Shown here piece after piece: positions 63,629-64,000 of a DNA stretch of 64,000 nt (position 1 is its first letter; every line of letters starts with the position of its first letter). Below the pieces are notes generated by a model. That model was not told where the DNA came from and ran no database searches. It worked only from the letters and a program-made list of their open reading frames with translations. The position numbers and the translations under genes are program-made. The stretch comes from Lysinibacillus sp. FSL M8-0337 (lineage in GTDB: Bacteria > Bacillota > Bacilli > Bacillales_A > Planococcaceae): positions 1,736,001 through 1,800,000 of the forward strand of contig NZ_CP151996.1 of the NCBI RefSeq assembly GCF_038593855.1, given 5' to 3'.

Positions 63629-63629
63629 G

Positions 63630-64000
63630 ATGGCAGTTACACAGCAAGTGATCATTGTAACAGGTGCTGGGGGAGGAATGGGGAAGGCGATCATAGAAGA
63701 CCAACTTGACCGAGGACATATTGTGATAGGTCTTGATTTATCGGTTACTTCACTCGCACATCTAGCGCAACAATCTTTGCAAACATATGAAGTCAATGTT
63801 TTGCAAGAAGATAGCATACAAGCCATTGTCCATGAAGTTTACGTCAAGTATGGACGAATTGATGGCTTGGTCAATGCATTAGGCATTGCACAGGCTGCGA
63901 CGCCGATTGAGCAAGTAACAATGGATGATTGGAATCGACTAATGGACGTAAATGTGAAAAGTCTGTTTATTACAACAAAGGCCATTGTGCCGTATATGAA
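63630..64000 (+). CDS. SDR-family oxidoreductase, N-terminal part
   Basis: The gene begins at 63630 (AAGGGGTG upstream), one base after the previous stop, and runs off the window. The NAD(P) Rossmann motif is VTGAGGGMGKAI; NALGIAQ and MDVNVKSLFITTKAI follow. Asp at the end of beta-2 (GLDLS) favours NAD. The catalytic Ser-Tyr-Lys lie beyond the window. Operon with the deacylase and the TtuC-like enzyme. Confidence 0.9.
   Translation, partial: MAVTQQVIIVTGAGGGMGKAIIEDQLDRGHIVIGLDLSVTSLAHLAQQSLQTYEVNVLQEDSIQAIVHEVYVKYGRIDGLVNALGIAQAATPIEQVTMDDWNRLMDVNVKSLFITTKAIVPYM

Overview
The window is AT-rich DNA from a Gram-positive, low-GC bacterium, most likely a spore-forming Bacillaceae/Planococcaceae member close to Lysinibacillus or Solibacillus. 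This is inferred from gene content (type II pantothenate kinase, YflT, YfmR, CvfC/YpgR, YezD, DUF3889 and YcsA-like proteins), strong AGGAGG ribosome binding sites and plentiful intrinsic terminators. No rRNA, tRNA, CRISPR array, replication origin or prophage was seen.

Layout. 1-10.4 kb: the end of an SDR gene, pantothenate kinase coaW, a large MalT-type LuxR regulator, two tiny spore-type proteins, a DUF3889 secreted protein, a DJ-1/PfpI protein, a MarR-MFS efflux pair, a LysM-NlpC/P60 wall hydrolase, flavohemoprotein hmp and a zinc-ribbon protein. 10.5-15 kb: a GntR regulator, a broken M20 amidohydrolase and a complete polar amino-acid ABC transporter. 15.2-20.1 kb: the most unusual region, with a membrane-anchored subtilisin-like protease, a secreted SAR2788-like putative toxin, and a tandem array of five paralogous small genes (three intact, two decayed) that look like immunity genes. 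20-32 kb: RNase HI, a SEC-C protein, oligoendopeptidase F, two duplicated dps-yflT stress modules separated by a broken IS3 element, EamA and LysR genes, a stand-alone CoaB, and yezD. 32-45 kb: a flavin reductase, an MsmX/UgpC ATPase, a PucR/CdaR-type regulator, then a complete sialic-acid catabolic cluster (nanA, ABC transporter, nanE, nanK, rpiR, nagA, and a secreted kelch mutarotase like NanM). A near-consensus cre site sits at its promoter. 45-58.7 kb: a secreted phosphodiesterase, an amidase, a LuxR regulator, a VOC protein, a cold-shock protein, formate-tetrahydrofolate ligase fhs, an HD protein, the ABC-F protein YfmR, CvfC and an alpha/beta hydrolase. 58.8-64 kb: an Rrf2 regulator with a 13+6+13 operator, two genes of the kind found as orphan immunity genes plus a decayed copy of one, and an operon of an ArgE/DapE-type deacylase, a tartrate-dehydrogenase-like enzyme and an SDR that runs off the window.

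Functional logic. The nan cluster imports sialic acid and converts it via ManNAc, ManNAc-6-P and GlcNAc-6-P to GlcN-6-P. It has no ATPase of its own, and the neighbouring MsmX-like ATPase is the obvious partner. The 15-20 kb region reads as an export-linked toxin with an expanded immunity array.

Below gene level, five intergenic arrays share an exact or near-exact 21-bp period. In three the constant part is CGCCAYTAAA, in two CGCGGRTAAA. They are not explained by any gene and are among the most interesting signals here.

Starts were moved from the longest possible reading frame wherever a ribosome binding site favoured an internal start; those choices are stated per gene. All family assignments come from reading motifs by eye, without database searches.
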